64,000 bases of DNA, taken from positions 17,566,666-17,630,665 of the forward strand of contig JAPTYO010000005.1 in NCBI GenBank assembly GCA_036873135.1, given 5' to 3'. Under the pieces are notes generated by a model, which was not told where the DNA came from, ran no database searches, and worked only from the letters and a program-made list of their open reading frames with translations. This DNA comes from Clarkia xantiana subsp. parviflora. Lineage: Eukaryota > Streptophyta > Magnoliopsida > Myrtales > Onagraceae. The stretch's first letter is position 1, and each line of letters starts with the position of its first letter. This document shows positions 32,039 through 43,218 of the stretch, one piece after another. The position numbers were made by a program, and so were the translations under genes.

Positions 32039-32788
32039 TGTTAGGTTATAGTTTTCAGGTCAACGGGTCGTCGGCCTAAATCCTACTCCTCACTGGTGAA
32101 CTATCGGATCCTGTGTTTCCTGAGCTTGGTTGTTCTGATCCGTATCTTTCTGCCCTTATCCTTCTCTTCTCCCTGTGCCCTGCAAGAGGGGCAATATCAA
32201 GCACGGATGGGGGTGGTGCTTGATGTACCCTCTCCGATGCTTAAGTCAATACGTTTCTTAGAGAGATAAAACTTAGAGAGATGTCAAAGCTAAATTGCAC
32301 ACTTAGCCAAGATGTTCAAATGAATGGTGGAAGAGTTGTATTTATAGGCAACAGTGTCATTAAGGTGATTTAATGACATCGTTAACCTTTAAACACAATT
32401 AATTATCCCTTAATCACGTAATTAAGACCTTAAGGCACGGAGAAGGTTGGCGGAAATAAACCGAGTATGGGAGTCGGAAAATGGTGTCGGGGCCCTAGGG
32501 GGGAGGAAAATCCGACCCCCAAGGGTAGGGGTTGGGTGTGGCCACCCAACCCCTCCCTAGGGGAGATCGGGTTGGTCCACCCGATCTCCCCTAGGGGAGG
32601 TCGGGTGTGGCCACCCGACCTCACCTAGGTGAGTTTACCTCGGTCCGGATGAGTATTTTGGCCTCGTCCGGACCGTTGGTGTTTCCACGGGGTGTTTGGG
32701 TCGAAGTTTCGATTTGCAATCATTAACGGGGTGATTAAAATAAAACGATTCGGAAGTCAACGGGTTCAAATTGGGCATATATCCATCA
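32039..32788 (-). repeat. 3' LTR of element F (copy 1)
   Basis: 750 bp; plus strand begins TGTTAGG and ends CCATCA. Palindrome ladder at about 32523-32633, including a 28-bp perfect palindrome centred on CCTAGG. TATA box 32346-32339. Leader hairpin arms TCAAGCAC (32197-32204) and GTGCTTGA (32216-32223). Confidence 0.92.
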
Positions 32789-32804
32789 CATGCCCCCGAG
32801 TCAA
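32789..32804 (-). other. Polypurine tract of element F (copy 1)
   Basis: Minus strand TTGACTCGGGGGCATG ending at the LTR. The second copy is at 41718-41733. Confidence 0.7.
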
Positions 32805-33282
32805 CCAATGGCCTGACCCTTGATTGACTCTATTTTAGGATGGTATGACACTCGCAATTTGAAGCAGGGATTTTACCTTTTATCGGAATACTTACTTACC
32901 CATGGATGTGTGTCTCTGACTCTGCCCCCTGCCTTATAAGATAGAGGAATTGCAAACGTCAGAATAGCACGGACACGTGTCCAAGCACGTATCCGTCTGA
33001 GATGGAAATAATAAATCTAATACCGCCAAGGACGTATACTCGGAAAATATACGCTCGTGTGGGAATGCAACATGAATACAGCTAAACGAGTCCAAGCTTC
33101 AATTTCATGTCGGGGTAAGTCTAAATGGAGAAAAAATTTAGTTTTGGTCTAATAAACCCATGGGATGCTAACTTGAGTGGAAATATGCCTAACCATAGTC
33201 TAAGGGAGGTAAAGATGATAGTTTTCCTTTAACCCTTAAATCTCCTCTAATTTTAAATGGAGGGTTGTGATTATGTCACTTT
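32805..33282. other. Spacer upstream of the antisense promoter, element F (copy 1)
   Basis: No gene. Contains the conserved ATTTTAGGATGGTATGACAC block and a CACGTG G-box at 32974-32979, about 330 bp before the antisense TATA box. Confidence 0.55.
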
Positions 33283-33318
33283 AAAAAACCCTACACCTTT
33301 TCAAATATATAGAGGAGT
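33283..33318 (+). promoter_or_regulatory. Antisense promoter of element F (copy 1)
   Basis: AAAAAACCCTACACC followed by AAATATATAGAGG (TATA near 33305-33312) and a GAAATTACCTCAC stretch shared with element B. Duplicated at 42212-42247. Confidence 0.6.
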
Positions 33319-33409
33319 AAAGAAATTACCTCACTTAGCCACCATTGTCATCTTTTTCCTTTTTCCTCACACTTGGAGACCAAGGGAGGAATTCTTGCAC
33401 ACCAAGGGA

Positions 33410-33690
33410 GGGGGGCCGGCCGAAATTCCGGTGGAGGACCAGAAATTCCGACCAGCAGCTCAGGCGAGAGGAGACCACCGGCACGGGGCGGAGGCGACAG
33501 GTGGGCTAACGGCGGTCGACGGCGTGGGGAGCAGAGGCGTGAGGAGGACCGGCGAAGGGCGGTGGCTGGACGAGGGACGGCATCGGGTCCGGCTGGAGTA
33601 GGCGACGGCGAGGCGAGGCAGCTCCGGCACGACGCGAGGCGGCCTCCGGTGACGGCAGGGTCTGGCCTCCGGCGAGGGGCTGATTTCCGG
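33410..33690 (+). other. GC-rich leader of the antisense gene, element F (copy 1)
   Basis: A CpG-rich stretch about 100 bp downstream of the antisense TATA box, in otherwise AT-rich surroundings. ORFs across it look like composition effects (G, R, A-rich). D has a comparable GC-rich stretch at 62440-62530. Copy 2 is at 42339-42619. Confidence 0.6.
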
Positions 33691-34289
33691 CGGTCTTCAA
33701 ACTTGAATTCCGGACCCGTTTATCATATCGGGTCGGGTTTTCCGAAGGTCCAATTTTTTCCTTCTCGTTACCGTATAAAATGTTGATACTTGAATTGCCG
33801 ATATTCGATTGCCGATACTTGATTGAATATGTAATTGTCGTAGATAAACGCCGATTTGGGAAAAAAAATTTGACCGGTCGTCCGGAAATAGTTTTTTGTC
33901 CGATTAAACTATTCCCGTTTTGAATTTGATGTCGAGGCGCCATTTATGTGTTGATTTCCGTTGAGGGGCGTAATTGTAATTTTGCCCGGGAACTGATTTT
34001 CGGTTCGAACAAAATTGTCTGATTTTGTCGCCGTGGTGTCCTTGGCGCGTGTTTGTTACCTTTGTTGGATGCCTTTGAATCTTTGGTTGTTGTTTGTCCG
34101 GTACCGGGGTATGCCCGGTTTTTTCGGAAATCTTCTTGTTTTGAGACCTATCGTGCCGTGACAGGTATTATATTCGTGGTGGTGCCCCCGTACGCGAACT
34201 TGGCAGAGGCGTTATATCCTTCGAAGGATGAGTAAGTTTCTCTTTCTTTTCTATTCGTCGCATTACTTTCTTTCCTGCCATTAGCTTAG

Positions 34290-36660
34290 TGTCGAATTCT
34301 GAGCCGTATACTGAGCCGAGGTGTTAGTCGGAGCCTGATTCGAGCTTTGGAATTTCTCGCTGCCTTTGATTTAGGTCTCGCTGCTTTGTCGGAGAACCAC
34401 CTGACTAGGTCCGGTTATAACGAGCATGTTACCTTAGGTGACATTTGTCCCTTAGATGAACCTTTATATCCCTTCCTCCCTTCTTTGGGGAATACCCGCC
34501 AGACAGTGACAGAGCCCCCCAGGGAGAAGGTCGTTGTTTATCCTTCCCAGATTCGGTTTGGATTGCGGCTGCCTTACTGCGATGATCTTGTAGAATTGAG
34601 TAGATTCTTTAGGATCTCTCCTGTGAACCTTGCCCCTAGTGCTATCCGCGTTTGGGTGGGCTTCCGGGTGTTATGCCACTGGTACTCCTGGAAGTATTCA
34701 TTGGTCCTGTTCCGGTGCTTCTATCGATTCCAGTATCAGAGGAAGGTATGGTTCGCGAGTTTTGTAACTCGCCATCCGTCCCTCAAAGATTCCCGATTTG
34801 CTGATTTCCGGTTGAGCGGGGTCGAGTGGGATACTTCTCTTCGTTTCGTGGCCCGGAGCGATAACTCAGCGAGCCACTGGGCCAAACATTATTTCTTTAT
34901 TACAGATCGATATGTTACTTGGCCGGTTTTGAATGAGGATCGGTCGGATGGCTGGCCTGCCTTTGGGGAGTTCTCTTCTGTGGACTTAGAGACTATTAAG
35001 ACCATCTATGAGAGCCACAGGACCCAGTCATACTGTCCTGTGTCCTTGGTGACTGAGACAGATCTCTATGAGGCAGGGATTAGTTTGACTCCTGACTCCG
35101 GGGGTTCGGTATGTTACTTAGTCTTCTCATCTACATTTACTTTCTGCTTTTCCCTTGTAGGTTGGTTTCACGGGAAAACGTATAACGTGCAGGTAGCACC
35201 GGTCGATCTGAGCAAGAGGAGGGCTCCATCCAGCTCTACTCTAAAGAAGTCCCCTATGCTTGGGAAAACTGCTGGAGCCTCTGGTATACTTTCTTCTCTT
35301 TGCCTCTTTATGGTATACTTGTGTTTTTCTTACCTTGTTTTTCTTGCATTGCTAGGACACTCTCCCTTGGTGACCGAGAGAGTTGTCTCCGTGGGAAAGG
35401 GCTCTGGACCTTCTAAGTCCAAGTCACGGAGGTCTGAATTTAAGGCCGGGGCCTCGGCTGTCAAGAAGAAGAAGGCTGCAGACCCTCCTCCTCCTGGTGT
35501 TCGTCCCTCGACCCTGTCTCGCGACAAAGAGATAGTGGTCGAGGAGGCGCCTTCCCGAGCTGATAAAGGGAAGCGACCTGTTGGTGATGGTGGAGTGGCC
35601 ACTGGTTCTCCATCCCCTGCCCCCAGCCGAGGGCACGGTCGTCAGGTTCGATCTTCTTCATGTTATTAATGCTTCTGTGTTCGTATTTTTCTTTATCTTG
35701 CTTTGTTTGTATAGGTGGGCCTTCGGCTTTGAGTCGGAAGGATTTTACGCGCCTTACTGACGAGGATGTCGTTGGGTCCGAGTGGACTCCTTTTGCTAGG
35801 TTGAAGGAGTTCCACCTTGATAGCGGATCTTCCTTGCGCACCCCGGAGGTTGGTATCCGCGTGCTTCGCGGTGCCATTCCTCCTGGTGATCGTGCTGCTC
35901 AGCCTAAGTCTCCTAGGGAGACCCAGCGTTTCGTTCAGGGTGTATTATCCCGTTATGTGCCTGTGAGTGGTGTCTCTCTTCCCCTTTTTACTTTCATGTT
36001 GTTGCTTTTCCAGTTACTCACCCTTTGTTAAATTTTCAGGGTATGTCTGACATGGTGAACATGTCGTCCCTTGTGCTCGAGCTATCCGATGAGAAGAAAG
36101 CTCTTGAGGATAGCCAGGTATCCCTGAAGGCGGAGCTTGCCACTGCTGCTGAGAAGGCTCGCCTGTCTGATCTGAAGATGCAGGAGCTCAGGGACCAAGT
36201 GTCTTTACTTGAGACTACCGTAGGTAGCTTGCGCCGTGAGGCTGAGGTCGCATCTTCACTCCATTCTGAGGAGTTGAGGAAGCTTGAGGCAAAGTGCCGG
36301 GCAGAGGAGAGGGCTGTTGCAGTGTCTGAGTACAAGGCTTCCTCTGCCTTTACTGCTGATTACAGTGTGCGGCTTACTCAGGAGATGAACCAGTTTGGCG
36401 AGTATCTTGTTGACCATATCTTTCGTATTGATCCCCAGTTTCCTGTTGGTGATCTGGGTGATTTTGGACCGTACGCTACTAGTTATATGGTTGTCCTTAG
36501 GGGTCAGGCTGCAGTTGCTGATGAGCCTGCCCCTGCACAGGTGGATGCTACACCTGTGGACGTTGATAGTTCAGACTCTTCCTCCTCTTCTTCTATCTCT
36601 GCTGGTGGGTCGTCCTCAGAGGGTCAGGACCGTGAGGATTCTCCAGCAGGCTCTGGTTGA
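34290..36660 (+). CDS. Antisense spliced gene of element F (long form, copy 1)
   Basis: Predicted exons 34290-35103 (start not resolved), 35161-35283, 35356-35637, 35715-35962 and 36040-36660. Introns are 52-77 nt; the last has GTGAGT...TTTCAG. The first donor is ambiguous: GTTCGG at 35104 keeps the frame, canonical GTATGT at 35109 does not. Exon 1 holds a domain with RFGLRLPYCDDLVELSRFFR, APSAIRVWVGFRVLC and SASHWAKHYFFITDR, resembling the putative gypsy-type transposon domain (Transposase_28). Exon 3 is basic and P-rich (SKSKSRRSEFKAG, VKKKKAADPPPPG). Exon 4 has LSRKDFTRLTDEDVVGSEW and TPEVGIRVL, the last exon a coiled coil (MSDMVNMSSLVLELSDEKKA) with an acidic Ser-rich tail. No internal stop is seen. 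Confidence 0.72.
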
Positions 36661-37077
36661 TGTGCTGATATCTTTCTATCTTTGTATATATGATTTTACT
36701 TTTCTTCCCCTTTGATGGGTTGAGTGTCTCTCCCCTTGATGGGTCGAGATCCTCTTGGGATTGCTATACTTTGGATTTTCTGTTGCTTTCCTTCTTCATA
36801 TGGTTATGTTGGCGGTGTGTGGAACACTTGCCTTTTGATGTGTACCTCGTATGCTTCTGTATATATTCCTTTAATCATGGACTCTTCCTTTTGTTGTGTT
36901 TTCCTTTACTTATCCTTCTTGTGTGTTTTCCTTCGTATCATACCTGCTATCTCATCAAGAAAAAACATTATGTGTTCTTCATACAACTTTGCTTTGCAAT
37001 TATTTTTTCATGGAATCCTTCTTAGTATGGTGCAATGATCTCTTCTTATACCCTTTTAAATGGTATGTATGGTACTG
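36661..37077. other. 3' flank of the antisense gene, element F (copy 1)
   Basis: T-rich non-coding block conserved in B (as reverse complement) and G, including CATCAAGAAAAAACATTATG. Probable antisense 3' UTR. Copy 2 is at 45589-46005. Confidence 0.5.
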
Positions 37078-37749
37078 TTAGACCAAAGATACGCTCTTGG
37101 TGGGCGTCGAATCTGTTCACGAGACAGGCTCTCGGAGGGCACTTAACGTTTCACAGGATAGGCTCCCGGAGGGCACAAGTTAGACCAAAGATACGCTCCT
37201 GGTGGGCGTCGAAACTGTTCACGAGATACGCTCTCGGAGGGCACCAGTAGTTAGACCAAAGATACGCTCTTGGTGGGCGTCGAATCTGGTAGTTTGAAAT
37301 CTACCTCAAGATACGCTCTTGGGGGCGTCGAATCTGGTAGTTTGAAATCTACCTCAAGATACGCTCCTGGGGGCGTCGAAGGTCGTAGTTTTTAGAAGCT
37401 ACTCTCAAGATACGCTCTTGGGGGCGTCGAAATTCGTAGTTTTTGGAAACCACTCTCAAGATACGCTCTTGAGGGCTTCGAAATTCGTAGTTTTTGGAAA
37501 CCACTCTCAAGATACGCTCTTGGGTGCGTCTAATGTCGTAGTATAGAAACTACTCTCAAGATACGCTCTTGGGGGCGTCGAAGGTCGTAGTATAAAAACT
37601 ACTCTCAAGATACGCTCTTGGGGGCGTCGAAGGTCGTAGTATAAAAACTACTCTCATGATACGCTCTTGGGGGCGTCGGATCTGTTCGCGGGATAGGCTC
37701 CCGGAGGGCACAGGGTTCGTAGTTTTAGAACTACTCTCAAGATACGCTC
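37078..37749 (-). repeat. Hairpin array of element F, copy 1 (cut by the duplication junction)
   Basis: About 14 units. In plus orientation CAAGA-TACGC-TCTTG, ACCAAAGA-TACGC-TCTTGGT, CGAGA-CAGGC-TCTCG and CAGGA-TAGGC-TCCCG cores alternate with GTAGT...ACTAC-type spacers. It ends abruptly at GATACGCTC, where copy 2 of element D sequence begins. Confidence 0.88.
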
Positions 37750-38189
37750 AAGTTTTGCTCAAGTACGGGAAGAGGCGACAACCAGAGAAGGAAGACATAA
37801 TCATCCCGTTCTCAAATGCCGACAAGAAACACATAGTGTATCCCCATGATGATGCTTTGGTCATAACAATGGACATCAATGGATTTGATGTGCAAAGGAT
37901 TCTGGTAGATGGTGGGAGTGCTGCGGATTTAGTGCATATAGAAGTGCTCAAGAAGATGGGAAAAAAGGAAGCCGATCTCTCGCTGAGCACATTTCCGTTG
38001 GTTAGTTTGGCAGGAGCGGCAACCTACCCATTGGGCATGATTACACTTCCAGTTATCCTTGGGGACGGGTGGAAAGCATTGCATATAGATGTCACATTTG
38101 TGGTGGTGGACAACCTGGGGGCATATAACGGCATCCTAGGGAGAACAACGATCAACCCACATGACATTGTGCCATCTACAGCTCATTAG
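37750..38189 (+). pseudogene. Protease of element D, 5'-truncated (copy 2)
   Basis: Second copy of 28821-29260. The duplication junction fuses it in frame to array sequence, creating an open stretch from 37656 (RSWGRRICSRDRLPEGTG then VLLKYGKRRQPEKED). The fusion has no evident function. It keeps DDALVITMDI and LVDGGSAADL and ends at the same TAG. Confidence 0.85.
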
Positions 38190-38192
38190 AAA

Positions 38193-38993
38193 ATGAAGTT
38201 CCTAACTCCTCACGGGATTGGAGAATTGCTAGGTGATCAGACAGCCGCACGAAAGTGCTATTTCAATGCCCTGAGGAAAATGAAACAAGTGTCAATTGCC
38301 ATGATAGGAGTTGGTGCAAAGAGAAAGTTGTTCGCCTCGAACGAAGATGATGAAAGGAAGAAGGAAAAGTTATCACCAAGGTCCGAACTTGACAGGATTC
38401 TTTGTTCACCTAAGCGGAGTGTGCTTGATGTCAGACAGGAAGAAGAAGAATCCTTCATGTCTTACTTTTAGGGGTTCGCTCAAAATGCAACTGCACTGAG
38501 AGCAATCAAGAAGGACGCCATCAACGCATTTTTCCTGAACATGAACGCATCAACATTTTTACTATTCAGAAGGGAATTTGAATGGCATACAACTAAGACA
38601 ATGGCGTGCCTAAAAGACAAGATGGAGACTGCTATCTCTTGCGAGCGTGAATTGAGATGGGGCACACCTCTCAACACAAGAATGGAAGCTCAAACTTCAA
38701 GGAAATCAGAAGACTCAAGCATGGATTATGCTAACATCTTCACTCCCTTGAACACGGAGGTGGAAGAGATATACGTCAAGCTTCTGGAAATCAAGCTTCC
38801 AAGACTACTTGAGCCGGAAACCGCCTTCTTAGGCAGGGATATTGAAGATTGGTGCCGATATCACCAAACTTGGGGGCACAATACCAATGGTTGTTTGACT
38901 TTGAGGATGGAGATTGAAGAATTCATTGCGCATGGAGCTTTAGGAAGCTATGTCGCGAACAACAGTGCCCGTCAGCCGCCAAGATATATTTGA
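38193..38993 (+). pseudogene. Second Gag-like domain of element D (copy 2)
   Basis: Duplicate of 29264-30064 with the same internal TAG (38469-38471) and zinc knuckle. No difference from copy 1 was seen. Confidence 0.8.
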
Positions 38994-40198
38994 GGGAGAT
39001 AGACTTTCCACTTCTTATCTATCTTTTTTCAGTGCACCTTTAGGAATATAAGTGCAGATCATGCCTTTGTAATTAGAAGTATTTTGGAAGAATCAGTCAA
39101 TAGACGCCTTCCCGCAAAACTATTGTAAACACGACAAGTATCTAATGATGGTCAATTTACTTTCGTAGGTACATCTCTACATTATGCACTATACTCTGGA
39201 TTAACATCAAGTAGAAAACAACGTGCATACTACTCATAATCATCACGCCATGCAACTAATAGGCGACATCAACAAGTGCATCTTCAACAAATTCAAAAGC
39301 AATATCATGCAATATTCCAAAAGTGACATGGTGCAATATCCTTCTCAAAAGAACAATACCCATGTTCACATCTATCAAAAGTAACATGTTGCGACATCCT
39401 TTCCAAGAGGGCAAACCTCATGTTTACTTCTAAAAATAATCCTCATGTTCATAGCCATTCCCTGAATAAAAACAGGATGCGGCAAATGCAATGATGGGAC
39501 TGATCACCCCACCGTGGCGGAAGTCCTCTTGTTAGACGACAACCCCACACACTAAAAGTATGCACACTCTCTTAAGGGTTCATACACCATGAAGACTTAG
39601 GCCCGAAAAGGGATAGATTCGTGTTATACACTTTTCTAAGCAAACCTTGTACAAAACTCATCAAACTTACAAGTCGAGTCTTGTATAACGTTATCTTGCT
39701 CTTTAGAATTTAACACAAAAACATCGAAATAAGCAAGAAATATCTTGCAACAACGTCGCCTTAGAGTGGAACTAAGAGACGGTATAAACTTAAGTCTTGC
39801 TTCATCAAGACGACACTGCTACATGTCAAGAGCCAGTGCCGAGTGCCAAATGCCAAGTGTCTGCGCCAAATACATTAGTACTTACAACACTACAAGTACC
39901 TAGCGTACGCATCTTTCCATGCCTTGGAATCTAACCAAGAGGGGCGCTCATAACACTCAACAATGCGCGACATATAGTCGCAATTACGGACATCATGTTC
40001 ATCATATAAGGATATCTATCCTATACTCCAAGTCCAAAGCATACGGACAACATCGATAACTCAAGGTATGAAATATTACTAACAAGATATCATATGATTT
40101 TTATTGAAAAACAGGTCCAAAGGACGAAGTTCCATACAAAGCAAACACACAAAAAAGGTTTGGACAAAAGCCTTAAACATATCATCATCTCCAAAGGA
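38994..40198. other. 3' region of element D (copy 2)
   Basis: Duplicate of 30065-31269, with nothing additional. Confidence 0.6.
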
Positions 40199-40967
40199 CT
40201 AAGACAGCATATCCAGGAAATCAACACCAAGTTCAACATCAGCATTATCATATCCAAAGGTCAAAGCAATAGAAGCCGCTTTAGCTGCCTTGCGTTGCAA
40301 ATCCGCAACATGGTCAACAACAAAAGAAGAATAAGGACCCAGCTTGTCTAACGGAAATCCGGGGGCAAGTGCATAAACTTTGCCAATGTAATCTTTGGCA
40401 AACTCATCAACCAAAGGTGCAAGATCCGCTTTAGCAGCAGCAAGGACGGCGGCAGTATAGGTAGGGGTACTAGGATACTTAGCCAATCCCTTATCAACAC
40501 CCGCTCTATGTGCCTCGTCACGAACAGAAGCAAGCGCGACATCATGAACACTGTTGTTCTCCACAATTTGCTGCTTGATAGAAGCAATCTCGGCCTCAAG
40601 TTGTTCAACATGGACGCGACGAGTAGCAATGCGCGCATCAATATCGGCAACCTTGGAGTTCAAATTATGCACTTCCTTTTCGGACTGTGCAAGCTCGCGG
40701 GAAACTGTGCTGCACTTCTTGATAGCAGCCTTCCTCTCACTTACAAGCTCCAACACAAAGGAAGACATGTTCATCATCCTTGAAATAGCCTAAGTACAAC
40801 AAACATGACAATCATGATAAACAACAACAACAAAGCATACGCGTACAACAGGAAGGCAAAAAATTAGAACAAGATCTACCGGTGCAAATTCAGCTAGGCC
40901 GCTCTCAATGTATGCCTGTGCCTCCTCATCAGTGGACGGTTTGACATCATGATCACCAGGAGGAACA
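40199..40967 (-). pseudogene. Antisense gene of element D, last exons (copy 2)
   Basis: Duplicate of 31270-32038. One substitution (40647 G versus 31718 A) changes Val to Ala in the coiled coil (KVADIDAR versus KVVDIDAR). Confidence 0.7.
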
Positions 40968-41717
40968 TGTTAGGTTATAGTTTTCAGGTCAACGGGTCGT
41001 CGGCCTAAATCCTACTCCTCACTGGTGAACTATCGGATCCTGTGTTTCCTGAGCTTGGTTGTTCTGATCCGTATCTTTCTGCCCTTATCCTTCTCTTCTC
41101 CCTGTGCCCTGCAAGAGGGGCAATATCAAGCACGGATGGGGGTGGTGCTTGATGTACCCTCTCCGATGCTTAAGTCAATACGTTTCTTAGAGAGATAAAA
41201 CTTAGAGAGATGTCAAAGCTAAATTGCACACTTAGCCAAGATGTTCAAATGAATGGTGGAAGAGTTGTATTTATAGGCAACAGTGTCATTAAGGTGATTT
41301 AATGACATCGTTAACCTTTAAACACAATTAATTATCCCTTAATCACGTAATTAAGACCTTAAGGCACGGAGAAGGTTGGCGGAAATAAACCGAGTATGGG
41401 AGTCGGAAAATGGTGTCGGGGCCCTAGGGGGGAGGAAAATCCGACCCCCAAGGGTAGGGGTTGGGTGTGGCCACCCAACCCCTCCCTAGGGGAGATCGGG
41501 TTGGTCCACCCGATCTCCCCTAGGGGAGGTCGGGTGTGGCCACCCGACCTCACCTAGGTGAGTTTACCTCGGTCCGGATGAGTATTTTGGCCTCGTCCGG
41601 ACCGTTGGTGTTTCCACGGGGTGTTTGGGTCGAAGTTTCGATTTGCAATCATTAACGGGGTGATTAAAATAAAACGATTCGGAAGTCAACGGGTTCAAAT
41701 TGGGCATATATCCATCA
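40968..41717 (-). repeat. 3' LTR of element F (copy 2)
   Basis: Duplicate of 32039-32788. Its TATA box is at 41275-41268. With the 5' LTR fragment at 59992-60412 it brackets element F. Confidence 0.92.
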
Positions 41718-43218
41718 CATGCCCCCGAGTCAACCAATGGCCTGACCCTTGATTGACTCTATTTTAGGATGGTATGACACTCGCAATTTGAAGCAGGGAT
41801 TTTACCTTTTATCGGAATACTTACTTACCCATGGATGTGTGTCTCTGACTCTGCCCCCTGCCTTATAAGATAGAGGAATTGCAAACGTCAGAATAGCACG
41901 GACACGTGTCCAAGCACGTATCCGTCTGAGATGGAAATAATAAATCTAATACCGCCAAGGACGTATACTCGGAAAATATACGCTCGTGTGGGAATGCAAC
42001 ATGAATACAGCTAAACGAGTCCAAGCTTCAATTTCATGTCGGGGTAAGTCTAAATGGAGAAAAAATTTAGTTTTGGTCTAATAAACCCATGGGATGCTAA
42101 CTTGAGTGGAAATATGCCTAACCATAGTCTAAGGGAGGTAAAGATGATAGTTTTCCTTTAACCCTTAAATCTCCTCTAATTTTAAATGGAGGGTTGTGAT
42201 TATGTCACTTTAAAAAACCCTACACCTTTTCAAATATATAGAGGAGTAAAGAAATTACCTCACTTAGCCACCATTGTCATCTTTTTCCTTTTTCCTCACA
42301 CTTGGAGACCAAGGGAGGAATTCTTGCACACCAAGGGAGGGGGGCCGGCCGAAATTCCGGTGGAGGACCAGAAATTCCGACCAGCAGCTCAGGCGAGAGG
42401 AGACCACCGGCACGGGGCGGAGGCGACAGGTGGGCTAACGGCGGTCGACGGCGTGGGGAGCAGAGGCGTGAGGAGGACCGGCGAAGGGCGGTGGCTGGAC
42501 GAGGGACGGCATCGGGTCCGGCTGGAGTAGGCGACGGCGAGGCGAGGCAGCTCCGGCACGACGCGAGGCGGCCTCCGGTGACGGCAGGGTCTGGCCTCCG
42601 GCGAGGGGCTGATTTCCGGCGGTCTTCAAACTTGAATTCCGGACCCGTTTATCATATCGGGTCGGGTTTTCCGAAGGTCCAATTTTTTCCTTCTCGTTAC
42701 CGTATAAAATGTTGATACTTGAATTGCCGATATTCGATTGCCGATACTTGATTGAATATGTAATTGTCGTAGATAAACGCCGATTTGGGAAAAAAAATTT
42801 GACCGGTCGTCCGGAAATAGTTTTTTGTCCGATTAAACTATTCCCGTTTTGAATTTGATGTCGAGGCGCCATTTATGTGTTGATTTCCGTTGAGGGGCGT
42901 AATTGTAATTTTGCCCGGGAACTGATTTTCGGTTCGAACAAAATTGTCTGATTTTGTCGCCGTGGTGTCCTTGGCGCGTGTTTGTTACCTTTGTTGGATG
43001 CCTTTGAATCTTTGGTTGTTGTTTGTCCGGTACCGGGGTATGCCCGGTTTTTTCGGAAATCTTCTTGTTTTGAGACCTATCGTGCCGTGACAGGTATTAT
43101 ATTCGTGGTGGTGCCCCCGTACGCGAACTTGGCAGAGGCGTTATATCCTTCGAAGGATGAGTAAGTTTCTCTTTCTTTTCTATTCGTCGCATTACTTTCT
43201 TTCCTGCCATTAGCTTAG
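41718..43218. other. Polypurine tract, antisense promoter and leader of element F (copy 2)
   Basis: Duplicate of 32789-34289: polypurine tract 41718-41733, G-box 41903-41908, antisense TATA near 42234-42241, GC-rich leader 42339-42619. Confidence 0.65.

Larger units (their letters stand above)
28821..37749 (+). repeat. 8.93-kb tandem duplication, copy 1
   Basis: Covers the protease-to-antisense-gene part of element D plus the 3' LTR, antisense gene and most of the hairpin array of element F. It is followed immediately by copy 2 at offset 8929. Differences seen by eye: 31718 A/G, one G lost after 34490, 34500 C/T, 35779 C/T, 37531 T/G. Confidence 0.95.

Noticed and set aside
33257..33943. ORFs of 114-145 residues over the GC-rich leader of F
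   Set aside because: Gly/Arg-rich composition follows from GC content. No counterpart in B, C or D.
37656..37760. Possible novel fusion gene at the duplication junction
   Set aside because: Chance in-frame fusion of array sequence to a dead protease. No promoter, and the downstream frame stops at the ancestral TAG.
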